DNA of 64,000 nucleotides, from contig NZ_CP097332.1 in NCBI RefSeq assembly GCF_023516435.1, positions 2,108,001 to 2,172,000 of the forward strand, given 5' to 3'. Below, one piece after another: positions 1 through 8,149 of this stretch. The DNA comes from Jatrophihabitans telluris. Its GTDB lineage: Bacteria > Actinomycetota > Actinomycetes > Mycobacteriales > Jatrophihabitantaceae. Under the pieces are notes generated by a model. The model searched no databases. It saw only the letters and a list, made by a program, of their open reading frames with translations, and was not told the origin of the DNA. Position 1 is the first letter of the stretch. The number at the start of each line of letters is the position of its first letter. Made by a program: the position numbers and the translations under genes.

Positions 1-64
1 GCCCGGCCCGCACGCTCGGGACGGACATGGCGTCCACATGTTCGACACGGCAGCATGGTCTGCG

Positions 65-757
65 ATGACGGAGATCCTGCTGGTCGAGGACGACGAGGTG
101 ATCGGCCGGGCGGTGCACGGTGCCCTGGTCGCGCAGGGCTATGAGGTCTGCTGGGTGACCGATGGCGCTTCAGCCCTGCGCTCAGCCGAGCAGGAACCGG
201 ACCTGGTGCTGCTCGACCTGGGGCTGCCGGATCTCGACGGTGTTGCGGTGTGCCGGCACGTCCGGGACCGCTGCCCGAGCGCGGTGATCGTCATCGTCAC
301 CGCCCGTGATGCGGAGATCGACGTCGTACTCGGCTTGGAGGCCGGTGCCGACGACTATCTGCTCAAGCCCGTCCGGCTGGCCGAGCTACTGGCCCGGGTC
401 CGTGCTCATCTTCGCCGTTCCACTCCGGCCCCGTCGCACTCGACGGTGCGTCGGGTCGGCGGCTTGCGGGTGGACGTCGACGCGCGCCGAGCGTGGATCG
501 CCGATCGCGAACTGTCCCTGCGCGCAAAGGAGTTCGACCTGCTTGCCCGGCTCGCTGCCGATCCTGGTCAGGTGGTGTCGCGGGAGACTCTGATGGCAGA
601 GGTGTGGGACGAGAACTGGTTCGGTTCGACGAAGACGTTGGATGTCCACATCGCGGCGCTGCGCCGGCATCTGGCCGGCTGTTCGGCTGACGCGCCCACC
701 GTAGTCACGTTGCGTGGCCGCGGTTATCGACTGCAGAGCGAGCCGGAGCAGGCCTGA
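65..757 (+). CDS. OmpR/PhoB-family response regulator
   Basis: Cytoplasmic two-component response regulator of about 230 residues. The N-terminal receiver domain (about 1-115) has the acidic pair near residues 9-10 and the phospho-acceptor Asp51 in LLDLGLPDLDG. The C-terminal half is an OmpR-type winged helix with the typical ending GRGYRL. An in-frame ATG lies at 38, but the start at 65 puts the receiver strand MTEILLVEDD at the N terminus as in the family. The gene converges on the ABC operon, and a histidine kinase lies beyond that operon on the same strand. That kinase is the likely partner, inferred from position. Direct repeats upstream of the lipoprotein gene fit an OmpR-type binding site. 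Confidence 0.9.
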   Translation: MTEILLVEDDEVIGRAVHGALVAQGYEVCWVTDGASALRSAEQEPDLVLLDLGLPDLDGVAVCRHVRDRCPSAVIVIVTARDAEIDVVLGLEAGADDYLLKPVRLAELLARVRAHLRRSTPAPSHSTVRRVGGLRVDVDARRAWIADRELSLRAKEFDLLARLAADPGQVVSRETLMAEVWDENWFGSTKTLDVHIAALRRHLAGCSADAPTVVTLRGRGYRLQSEPEQA

Positions 758-763
758 GCACCC

Positions 764-778
764 GAGGCATTCCGCCTC
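764..778. terminator. Short hairpin between convergent genes
   Basis: GAGGC, five bases, GCCTC lies just past the response-regulator stop and across the permease stop. It may serve as a weak bidirectional terminator. There is no T-tract. Confidence 0.3.
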
Positions 779-3464
779 AGAGCCGTCGAAGCTGGGCGAC
801 TGCTGGTCGTCGACTCATCCGGCTGCTGACGCCGGTGACCACGACGAGGGCAGCGAGGGTGAGCAGCCCGGTGGTGACCAGGTAGGTCCACGGCACCGCC
901 AGCACCGAGGGCGGCGGATCGAACACGCCGGTCAGCACCGTGACCAGCATGTGGGACAACACCCATCCGGTGACGACGCTGCCCAGTGTCCCGACGACGA
1001 CGAGCACCAACGCCTCACTGGCGATGAAGGAACGCAGCTGGCGTGGCCGCGCGCCCAGCGCACTGAGGATGGCCAGATTGCGCCGGCGTTCAGCGATGCT
1101 CAGGCCTAGCACGAGTCCGGCGGCGGCGACCGCGATGGTCAGCGCGAAGCCCAGTTCTACGCGGCTCAGCCCCGCCAGGTCCACCGAGGTGAGGCTCGAC
1201 CCCACCTGCTTGCGCACCGTGGTGATGTCGGTGACGGTGGCTGAGGTGCCCAGGCTCTGCTGTACGCGCTTGGCGACCGCGTGCTGGTTGTGACCACCGG
1301 TGTCGAGCAGGAAGGTGCCCGTCGCGTTGCTTGCGGTCTTGGCCGCGACGTATTGCGCGTTCGCCACGAAGAAGCTGTCCTTCGGTGCGGTCGGGAATTC
1401 GGACACGACGCCCACGTAGTGGAAGGCAACGGCGATACGTTGCTGCGTCCGGCTGTCGATGAGACGCAGGTTCACCGTGTCACCCAGGGCGAGCTGGTAA
1501 TCCTTGACCGTTTCGGCCGAGACCAGGATCGAATCCGGCCGTGTGGCCAGCGTGTTCATCAGGGCGGCGGCGGTCCCGCCGCTGAAGTAGGAGTCCTGCA
1601 GGGCGGTTGCCTGGCGGATGCTGGCGGGGTTGACTCCGTACAGATCCTGCAGGTCGGTCCCGACATAGGCGAAGCGGTGCTGAACCGCCTCGACGTGCCG
1701 TACCCCGGCAATCGCCGCCAGGGACGTCGCCGCCTGCGGTCCGCCGGCGCTGCCCGGCGGTTCGGTCACGGTCACGTCGGCCCCGTTGGTCAGCTGCGCA
1801 TCGGCTTCGGCCTGCGCGCGATACGTCTGGTTGAACGTGGCCGTCGACACCGCGAACGTCAAGGCCAGCGCGAGCACGACCCCGCCGCGGATGAGCGGTC
1901 GGCGTTGCCGGGACATGCCGGCGGCCACAGCCGGCGCGACCGACCCGGCCAGCGGGCGCAGGACCCGCGACAGCAACCGGCGCCCGCGTCCGAGCGCGAG
2001 ATCGCTCAGTCGCCAGAGCAGAACGCCCGCCCCGAGCCAGAGCAGGGCCGGGCCCGCGAAAGCCCAGTACGAGACCGAGATAGTAGGTACGCCCTCCGGT
2101 GCAAGCACCAATTGGTAGCCGTTCCTGCTGGTGGCGGTGAAAACCAGCCCGGCACCGATCAGCGCGAGCACATCGACTCCGCCGCGCGCCCACCACGGGT
2201 AGCGCGTCGCGCCGATCACCGCACGCCCGGCATTGACCGTGACCGCGCGGGCATCGCGGCGGGCCGGAAGCAGGATGGCGGTCGCGGCGATGATCAGGCC
2301 GGCGGCCGTGGCGATCGCCGTCCAGACGAGGGCCTGCCCGGTGTCGGTCCCGAAGCTTGCCGACCCGAAGGCGATCCGTCCGACCGCGGCGGCAGCAGCG
2401 AGGCCGAGGGCGCAGCCGGCAACGGCGATGACGGCGACCTCCAGCAGGAGCAGGGCGAACAGTTGCCGCTCGCTGGCGCCGCGTACCCGCAGCAGGGATT
2501 GCTCCCTTCGTCGCCGGACCGCACCCGCCGAGGCCACGGTCGAGGTGAGCAGGCCCGCCAGGACCGCACCGGGTATGCCGAGGAAGAGGAACAGAACCTG
2601 AGCGTAGGCGGCATCGCCGCGGGCGGCGGCCAGCGCGGCGCCGAGATTGTCGCCGACCTGCGCGGCGCCGGCAGTGGAGGCTTCCAGGTTGTGGGCAGCG
2701 CCGGTGGTCGTCGAATAGGCGGCCGCCGGGTCATGCGGCAACCGGTCGTGCAGGCGGGCCGCGTGCACCTGGGTGCTGACCAGGTCCGGCCGCGTGGCGC
2801 TGAGCGGATCGAAGACCCGATGCCACAGGTCCTGCGGTAACAGCATCACGTTGTCAGGTGGTGCGGTGGGCTGCGCGCCGACGGGTGCGCCGACGGTCTG
2901 GAACAACGAGTCGGCCTGCGGCAGGTCGACCACGCCGGCGACCGTGACCGCTACCGCTCGCAGGCCGGCGCGGCCGATGAGCACCCGGTCGCCCGGCGCG
3001 GCGTGCAAATTGCTCGCGGTCTGCTGAGCCAGCAGAACCCCGTCCCCGGCGCCGGTGAGGGTGCGTAACTCGCCCGGAAACGTGGCCGCGTACTGCGCCG
3101 GAAGCCCCAGCACGACGCCTGGGCCGGTGCGTTGGGTGCTTCCCGCCGTGCTGGCGGTCAGCCCATCGGTGTGGCCGTAGCCGACCGGTAGCGCAACCCT
3201 GGTTCCACTCGCGTTCCGGACGGCGGTGGCCACCGCATTCGCGTCCGCGCCCCGCTGTACCTGGACCTGCCAGTCGACGGCCACCGAGCGCACCGCCCGG
3301 CTGGTCATGGTCGCCTTGGAGTGGGCCAGGAACGTGCCGAGACTGGCCAGCAACGCGACGGCGACAGCAATCCCGACCGCGCTGGACAACAAGCGCAGAG
3401 GCTGCCGACGTAGCAGGCCCAGCAGCCAGGTCGCAAGCATCCTGCTCTGCGTGATCGCGGTCAT
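777..3464 (-). CDS. ABC transporter permease, FtsX/MacB type, two FtsX domains
   Basis: Large membrane protein of 895 residues. An N-terminal transmembrane helix (about 25-47) is followed by a long extracytoplasmic domain, a first set of three helices (about 290-400) with the cytoplasmic motif RRREQSLLRVRGA, two further helices, a second extracytoplasmic domain, and a C-terminal FtsX domain (about 770-890) with RRRNLAILSALGA. This duplicated FtsX layout is that of exporters or lipoprotein/antimicrobial-peptide systems rather than importers. Its ATG overlaps the stop of the upstream ATPase by four bases (ATGA), so translation is probably coupled. The substrate cannot be told from sequence. Confidence 0.88.
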   Translation of the reverse strand: MTAITQSRMLATWLLGLLRRQPLRLLSSAVGIAVAVALLASLGTFLAHSKATMTSRAVRSVAVDWQVQVQRGADANAVATAVRNASGTRVALPVGYGHTDGLTASTAGSTQRTGPGVVLGLPAQYAATFPGELRTLTGAGDGVLLAQQTASNLHAAPGDRVLIGRAGLRAVAVTVAGVVDLPQADSLFQTVGAPVGAQPTAPPDNVMLLPQDLWHRVFDPLSATRPDLVSTQVHAARLHDRLPHDPAAAYSTTTGAAHNLEASTAGAAQVGDNLGAALAAARGDAAYAQVLFLFLGIPGAVLAGLLTSTVASAGAVRRRREQSLLRVRGASERQLFALLLLEVAVIAVAGCALGLAAAAAVGRIAFGSASFGTDTGQALVWTAIATAAGLIIAATAILLPARRDARAVTVNAGRAVIGATRYPWWARGGVDVLALIGAGLVFTATSRNGYQLVLAPEGVPTISVSYWAFAGPALLWLGAGVLLWRLSDLALGRGRRLLSRVLRPLAGSVAPAVAAGMSRQRRPLIRGGVVLALALTFAVSTATFNQTYRAQAEADAQLTNGADVTVTEPPGSAGGPQAATSLAAIAGVRHVEAVQHRFAYVGTDLQDLYGVNPASIRQATALQDSYFSGGTAAALMNTLATRPDSILVSAETVKDYQLALGDTVNLRLIDSRTQQRIAVAFHYVGVVSEFPTAPKDSFFVANAQYVAAKTASNATGTFLLDTGGHNQHAVAKRVQQSLGTSATVTDITTVRKQVGSSLTSVDLAGLSRVELGFALTIAVAAAGLVLGLSIAERRRNLAILSALGARPRQLRSFIASEALVLVVVGTLGSVVTGWVLSHMLVTVLTGVFDPPPSVLAVPWTYLVTTGLLTLAALVVVTGVSSRMSRRPAVAQLRRL

Positions 3465-4198
3465 TGTGCGCCTCCGAAGGTCCCGCTGTTGCCGAGCAGT
3501 ACGCCGTCGGACATCGTCCAGCGCTGCTCGAGCCGGGCGGAGATGACCGGATCATGGGTGGAGATCACCAACGCGGCGCCGAGCGCGTCGCACGCCTGGA
3601 GGAGAACGTCCAGCACGAGGGCCGCGGTGGCGTGGTCCAGTTGGCCGGTCGGCTCGTCGGCCAACATCAGCCGGGGTTGGCTGACGAGTGCTCGTGCGAT
3701 CGCGACCCGCTGGGCCTGACCGCCCGAGATCTGCTCAGGAAGGCTCGTCGCCAAGCCGGAGATTCCCAGCAGCCGCAGGGATTCCATCGCCGCGGGCAAC
3801 GACGTTTTTGTGCTCGCGCCGGCCAGTTGAAGGGGCAGCGCCACGTTCTCGGCGACGGACAGGGCAGGAAGCAGGCTCGGTCCTTGGAAGACCATGCCGA
3901 CCCGTCCCGGCTCCGCCAATGGATGACCGCCCAGGGCAGGCCAGTGGATCGTGCCGCCGGTGGCACTGTCCAACCCGGCAAACAGATGAAGCAGGGTTGT
4001 CTTGCCGGACCCGGAAGGTCCGGTGAGGGCGACCCGGGCGCCGAGCTCGATGGTGGCGCTGACGTCGTGGACGGCAACGACCGATCGGCTGCCGCTGCCG
4101 TACGTCCGGGACAGGTTTTCGCAGTGCACAACGGGCTGGTTGGCGCGGTCGGCCGCGACCCATTCGGGTACCCGCGTGGGGGAGGGCGCCTCACGCAT
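3461..4198 (-). CDS. ABC transporter ATP-binding protein (LolD/MacB type), second of pair
   Basis: ATPase of about 245 residues with Walker A GPSGSGKTT, signature ISGGQAQRVAIARAL, Walker B LMLADEPTG and switch His in STHD. The reading frame is open further upstream, but that part lies inside the neighbouring ATPase. The ATG at 4198 overlaps the stop of that gene by eight bases and gives the usual family length. It probably pairs with the other ATPase as a heterodimer driving the FtsX permease. Two adjacent ATPases for one permease is less common than one. Confidence 0.88.
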   Translation of the reverse strand: MREAPSPTRVPEWVAADRANQPVVHCENLSRTYGSGSRSVVAVHDVSATIELGARVALTGPSGSGKTTLLHLFAGLDSATGGTIHWPALGGHPLAEPGRVGMVFQGPSLLPALSVAENVALPLQLAGASTKTSLPAAMESLRLLGISGLATSLPEQISGGQAQRVAIARALVSQPRLMLADEPTGQLDHATAALVLDVLLQACDALGAALVISTHDPVISARLEQRWTMSDGVLLGNSGTFGGAQ

Positions 4199-4907
4199 CT
4201 GGAGTGACCTTTCCATCGACGAGGTGGACGACGCGATCGGCTGCCGCCGCGACAGCCGGGCTGTGACTGGCGACCACGATGGCAAGGCCCACGGCCGCTC
4301 GAACCGACAGCAGTTGCAGCACCTGAGCTTCCGTAACGTGGTCGAGTTCGCCGGTCGGTTCATCGGCGAGTAGTACGGCGGGATCGTTGGCCAGGGCCAC
4401 CGCCAGGCCGGCTCGGGCCAGTTCGCCCCCGGACAGCTCGTCCGGTCGAGCATGCGCCCGGGTCGCCAGGCCCAGCGAAGCGATCAGTTCGGACGCGTCC
4501 ACCGGGCGCGAGGCGCCAAGCAGCCGTTGCGCGAGCACGACGTTCTGGGTGACGGTGAGATGGTCGAACAAGTTGGAGGACTGCAACAGCAGTCCGATCG
4601 ATTCGGCCCGGGCACGCGCCCGACGCGGCTCGGACTGGTGGCTCAGGCGGGAACCGTTGACCAGGACCGAACCGCCGTCGGGCTCGTCCAGGCCGGCCAG
4701 ACAAGACAGCAGCGTCGACTTGCCGGACCCGGACGGGCCGGCCACGACCACGAATTCGCCCGCGGCCACCGTGAGACTTACGCCCTTGAGCGCAAGGGTT
4801 TCCTCATCTCCAGCACGAAAGAATCGGTACAGCGTCGTCGCGTTCAGAGCAGCGACCTGATCGGTTCCACTCGCCGGAGCTGAGGTCGGAGTGCTGAGCA
4901 TGCTCAT
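4191..4907 (-). CDS. ABC transporter ATP-binding protein, first of pair
   Basis: About 238 residues with Walker A GPSGSGKST, a signature loop ELSGGELARAGLAVAL, Walker B VLLADEPTG and a switch His in ASHS. The signature has A-R-A-G-L where the usual form is Q-R-V-A-I, a modest departure. The start at 4907 lies two bases after the lipoprotein stop. An earlier in-frame ATG at 4946 would overlap that gene by 37 bases. Second gene of the lipoprotein-ATPase-ATPase-permease operon. Confidence 0.87.
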   Translation of the reverse strand: MSMLSTPTSAPASGTDQVAALNATTLYRFFRAGDEETLALKGVSLTVAAGEFVVVAGPSGSGKSTLLSCLAGLDEPDGGSVLVNGSRLSHQSEPRRARARAESIGLLLQSSNLFDHLTVTQNVVLAQRLLGASRPVDASELIASLGLATRAHARPDELSGGELARAGLAVALANDPAVLLADEPTGELDHVTEAQVLQLLSVRAAVGLAIVVASHSPAVAAAADRVVHLVDGKVTPDA

Positions 4908-4909
4908 GG

Positions 4910-5599
4910 TTAGAGCCACCGCAGCGAGTCGGTCACGATCCGCCACGGGTCGACATTGTCCGAGCCGACCGGCGCCGACAGCGTGAGGATGACCTCCTGA
5001 CCGGCTCGGAAGAACGCGTACCGCTCGACAGCCTCCACGGCGTACTTGCCGGTCACCTGGTTGGGGAGCGAATTGGCCTGATAGGTCGCCAGCACCGCCC
5101 GTCCCGCTTTTCGATCGACGGTCGTGACGTGTCCCGCGAGGTAACCCTTGCTGGCAGCGGCTATCGCCGGAAGGTCATCGGCGCTCACCGACGCGCTGGT
5201 CGGGGCGGACTGCATCTTCTTCGTCTGGATGCGGATGCTGTTGTACTTGTCGCTGAACAGCGCCGCGCCCGCGTCGCTGGTCTGCGCCCAGCCCTCGGGC
5301 ACGTTCACCGAGAACCGAGCCGTAGCGTCGCGGTAGGTCACGAAGGCCTGGTTGTCAGGGATGTCGCCGGCGGGGTTGGATTCCTTCGCAGCCGGTGCCG
5401 TTGAAGTATTTCCGCCGGCCGGGCTCGATCCCGCAGCGGATGCCGACCCCGCCGTTGATCCGGAGATTCCCGCGGTCGGCGCAGCGGTCTTGGCGTTCGA
5501 GCCGCAGCCCGCGACGAGGGCCGCAGAAACCGCGATCGTCAGGGCCGTCGCACATACCGTCCCGAGCCGGTGTCCGCGGCCGCAGTTCAGTCGCTTCAT
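4910..5599 (-). CDS. Secreted lipoprotein, possible PsbP/LpqN-like fold
   Basis: About 229 residues with an N-terminal signal peptide ending in the lipobox LVAGC (Cys about residue 32), a low-complexity Ala/Gly/Ser linker, then a domain opening with a YRDATARFSVNVPEGW-type stretch. That pattern resembles the PsbP/Mog1-like fold of actinobacterial LpqN-type lipoproteins; this is my reading and was not tested. The start at 5599 is chosen because GGAGG lies just upstream; an in-frame start at 5647 would precede the signal peptide by 16 residues. First gene of the ABC operon, so it may be the surface partner of the permease. Confidence 0.75.
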   Translation of the reverse strand: MKRLNCGRGHRLGTVCATALTIAVSAALVAGCGSNAKTAAPTAGISGSTAGSASAAGSSPAGGNTSTAPAAKESNPAGDIPDNQAFVTYRDATARFSVNVPEGWAQTSDAGAALFSDKYNSIRIQTKKMQSAPTSASVSADDLPAIAAASKGYLAGHVTTVDRKAGRAVLATYQANSLPNQVTGKYAVEAVERYAFFRAGQEVILTLSAPVGSDNVDPWRIVTDSLRWL

Positions 5600-5677
5600 C
5601 AGGTGCCTCCGTAGCTTCCCGCGCGCAAACACGCGCCAATCCCGCAACGAACCCGACGCTAAGGGGGCCTCGGCCAG

Positions 5678-5708
5678 CGGAGGGCACGGGCAGGGTTAAC
5701 GGAGGGCA
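5678..5708. promoter_or_regulatory. Direct repeats, candidate OmpR-family regulator site
   Basis: The 9-mer CGGAGGGCA occurs at 5678-5686 and again at 5700-5708, exactly 22 bases apart. A related but poorer copy (5 of 9) lies midway at 5689. Half-sites at 11-base phasing are characteristic of OmpR/PhoB-type binding sites. The site lies between the divergent lipoprotein (start 5599) and histidine kinase (start 5809) genes, so it could serve both. Confidence 0.45.
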
Positions 5709-5808
5709 AAACCTGCACGGTGGCCGCGGATGCGGTGACGTCGGATGCCAGACTCGACTGACCCGGCTCGGCTCGGCTCGGCTTGACCCAACCGAAGGGA
5801 GGACGCGC

Positions 5809-7098
5809 ATGCGCAAACGGATCACGACGCTGGTCGTGCTCGCGTGCACTGTCGCGGTGCTCCTGTTCGCGGTGCCGCTGTCCATCGTGGCTTCGCGTTA
5901 TCTCGCCGGCGATGAGCGAAGCGAGCTGCAGCGGGCGGCAGCAACCGCCGCCGTGGCGCTGTCCGGTGATCTCAAAGCAGCCGGTGTCGCGCAGACAGCC
6001 GGACTCGAACCGCAGGCGCAGTGGGCCGTCTATGACCCGTCCGGTCATCGGCTTGCCGGAAACGGGACGCCTGCGATGGGCACCGTCGGCCGGGCGGCTC
6101 TCAGCGGCCGGACGGGCACCGGCGTCGAGGCGGATCGAATCGTTGCCGGCGCGCCGATTTCCGACGGTGACACCGTGACCGCGGCCGTCACGGTTTCGGT
6201 TCCGCGCAGCGAGCTTCGTCATCGAATCGCGACTGCCTGGGCCGAGATGGCGGCCACGGCGCTGCTTGCGGTTCTCCTGTCGGCGTTCGCCGCTCGTCGC
6301 TACAGCCGACGCTTGTCGACACCGCTGGAGGAGCTGGCCGCGGTCGCCGAGGCGATGGGCAGCGGCCAGCGAGGCGCCCGTGCGACGGCATCGGACATCG
6401 GTGAACTCGACACCCTCGCGCGGACGCTCAACGACAGCGCCGATGCGCTGTACACGACGATCGAACGGGAGCGGCGGTTCGTAGCCGATGCCTCGCATCA
6501 ATTGCGTACACCACTGGCGCGATTGCGGATCCAACTGGAGTCTGCGCTCCTCGATCAGGATGGCGATCCGCGCGAACGGTTGACCGGTGCGCTGACGGCG
6601 ACCGACCACCTACAGCAGACGATCGAAACGCTTCTGGCCGCGGCCCGGGATCACCCGGTCGCGGCGAGTGCTGATCTCGCATCGGGCCTGGCCCGCCTGC
6701 GCTCGCGCTGGGTGGGGGTGCTCGCGGCCGACAACCGCCCGCTCCGGGTTGACGTCACCGAACTGGAGGACGGCCGCGTTCGATGCTCGGACGGTGCGCT
6801 CGACCAGATTCTCGACATCCTTCTCGACAACGCCCACCAGCACGGGACGGGCCCGGTCACGGTGACGGCGCGGTCAGCCATGAGTGCCGTAGCCGTTGAC
6901 GTGAGCAACCCCGCCCCGGCGGTGACGAGCGCACCCGACGAGCTGTTCACGCGTCGTAGTGCCGCGGCCGCGGGCCACGGGATCGGATTGTCACTGGCCC
7001 GCAGCCTGGCCGAGGCCGATGGGGGCCGGTTGACCCTGACGAGCACGTCCCCGCCCACTTTCACCCTCTTGCTGCCGACGGTTCCGCACGTCGCCTGA
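5809..7098 (+). CDS. Sensor histidine kinase
   Basis: Membrane kinase of 429 residues. TM1 is at about 7-29, followed by an extracytoplasmic segment (30-140), TM2 (about 146-164), a HAMP linker starting RRYSRRLSTPLEEL, HisKA with the phospho-acceptor His230 in DASHQLRTPL, and a HATPase domain with N-box DNAHQHG and G-box AGHGIGLSLARSL. The start at 5809 has a Shine-Dalgarno-like AGGGAGGA seven bases upstream and begins directly with the TM1 segment. It is divergent from the lipoprotein-ABC operon. The response regulator at the left end of the window is the likely partner by position. Confidence 0.9.
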   Translation: MRKRITTLVVLACTVAVLLFAVPLSIVASRYLAGDERSELQRAAATAAVALSGDLKAAGVAQTAGLEPQAQWAVYDPSGHRLAGNGTPAMGTVGRAALSGRTGTGVEADRIVAGAPISDGDTVTAAVTVSVPRSELRHRIATAWAEMAATALLAVLLSAFAARRYSRRLSTPLEELAAVAEAMGSGQRGARATASDIGELDTLARTLNDSADALYTTIERERRFVADASHQLRTPLARLRIQLESALLDQDGDPRERLTGALTATDHLQQTIETLLAAARDHPVAASADLASGLARLRSRWVGVLAADNRPLRVDVTELEDGRVRCSDGALDQILDILLDNAHQHGTGPVTVTARSAMSAVAVDVSNPAPAVTSAPDELFTRRSAAAAGHGIGLSLARSLAEADGGRLTLTSTSPPTFTLLLPTVPHVA

Positions 7099-7147
7099 GC
7101 CACATCCTCCTGTGTGGCTGCGGGTCATCGGCTGCAAGGCCGGCAAC

Positions 7148-7230
7148 GAGCCCTACGACGAGCCCTACGACGGGGCGTGCCCAGGCCTGCAACGAGGCCT
7201 GCAACGAGGCCTGCAACGAGGCCTGCAACG
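7148..7230. repeat. Two adjacent 12-base tandem repeats
   Basis: The unit GAGCCCTACGAC is present twice (7148-7171). After a short gap, AGGCCTGCAACG is present four times without mismatch (7183-7230). They fill the space between the kinase stop and the convergent channel gene. No gene of convincing composition overlaps them. Confidence 0.85.
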
Positions 7231-7250
7231 CGCTGCGCCCCGGACGGACG

Positions 7251-7898
7251 TCATTGGGGCGTCTGCTGTCCTGCCGGCGGTCCGACGACGATGGTGTTGC
7301 CGAGAATAGGGGCCTGGTCGAACAGGTAATAGGCCGTTTGGAGCGCGTAGAGCCCCAGCATGACGGGGGGTGACCACAGGCCGATCACGGTGATCACCGG
7401 GTAGACAGCCAAGCCGAGTCCGAACCGCTGCAGAGCCCGCCGGCTCTGCGTGCGATCGACCGGGAAGATGATCAGGCCGGCGTGGATCATGCGGTGCAGC
7501 ATGAGGGTGAACGCGATCGCCATCAGCTCGCTGACCGCGCCGTACAGAGTGACGGCAAGCCGCGCGTCCGCGCCGCCGACGCGGAGGTAGTCGGCAAGCA
7601 CGGATGTCGCGAACGGCATCGTGGTGACAGCCAGCAGGAGTAACAAGTTGTAGAACAGCAGCGTTCGGTCGACGTTGTCCACCAGCATCATGAGCGAATG
7701 GTGGTTGACCCAGATCACGCCGATGACAAAGAACGTCACGACGTAGGCCGCGTACGTCGGCCACTGATCACGGAGCTGGCGCGCGAGGCTGCCGTGACCG
7801 TCGACGTAGACGTGCAGGTCAAGGACGAGAAGGGTGATGGCCACGGCGATCACTCCGTCGCTGAAGGCCTCGCTCCGAGCTTTGCCCGACTGTCGCAT
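7251..7898 (-). CDS. TMEM175-family (DUF1211) integral membrane protein, putative potassium channel
   Basis: About 215 residues starting MRQSGKARSEAFSDGV. The family signature FSDGVIAVAITLLVLDL lies right at the N terminus, followed by further hydrophobic segments (about six helices in total) with the conserved HHSLMML-type stretch after helix 2. Bacterial TMEM175 homologues form potassium channels as tetramers; function here is by family. The frame is open to 8051, but that would cross the tRNA gene, so the start is 7898. An ATG at 7934 is possible, but its extra codons lack the high GC third positions of the rest. Confidence 0.8.
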   Translation of the reverse strand: MRQSGKARSEAFSDGVIAVAITLLVLDLHVYVDGHGSLARQLRDQWPTYAAYVVTFFVIGVIWVNHHSLMMLVDNVDRTLLFYNLLLLLAVTTMPFATSVLADYLRVGGADARLAVTLYGAVSELMAIAFTLMLHRMIHAGLIIFPVDRTQSRRALQRFGLGLAVYPVITVIGLWSPPVMLGLYALQTAYYLFDQAPILGNTIVVGPPAGQQTPQ

Positions 7899-7972
7899 GC
7901 GCTCATGATCCACTGTGGATGGCCAGATCAGCATGCCGTGGGGCTCGCCAATGACTGAGGTCTCACATGCGA

Positions 7973-7998
7973 AAGAGCCCCAGAAACCTGGGGCTCTT
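7973..7998 (-). terminator. Terminator hairpin downstream of tRNA-Leu
   Basis: An 11-bp stem AAGAGCCCCAG/CTGGGGCTCTT with loop AAAC lies five bases beyond the 3' end of the tRNA on the minus strand. The following TTTCG is only a weak T-tract. Confidence 0.75.
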
Positions 7999-8002
7999 CT
8001 AG

Positions 8003-8087
8003 TGTCCGAGGGGGGACTTGAACCCCCACGCCCGATAAAGGGCACTAGCACCTCAAGCTAGCGCGTCTGCCATTCCGCCACCCGGAC
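8003..8087 (-). tRNA. tRNA-Leu (anticodon GAG)
   Basis: The reverse complement folds as a class II tRNA of 85 bases. The acceptor stem is GTCCGGG/CTCGGAC (one G-T pair). The anticodon stem is CTAGC/GCTAG around loop TTGAGGT, giving anticodon GAG. A variable arm CGCCC/GGGCG type and a T arm GGGGG-TTCAAGT-CCCCC follow. The discriminator base is A and CCA is not encoded. It reads CUC/CUU leucine codons, heavily used in this GC-rich genome. Confidence 0.95.
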
Positions 8088-8149
8088 GAGTGCGAAGCAA
8101 GAGTCTAGCCGACCGGCCGGCGTGCGCCGAACACTGGTAGGAATGACTC

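Noticed and set aside
1281-2840. Open frame of about 520 codons antisense to the permease gene
   Set aside because: Arg/Gly/Gln-rich shadow of the GC-biased permease; no family features or ribosome-binding site.
7112-7329. Short frames over the 12-base repeats
   Set aside because: They consist of the repeat translated in two frames and lack start context; the channel gene overlaps the end.
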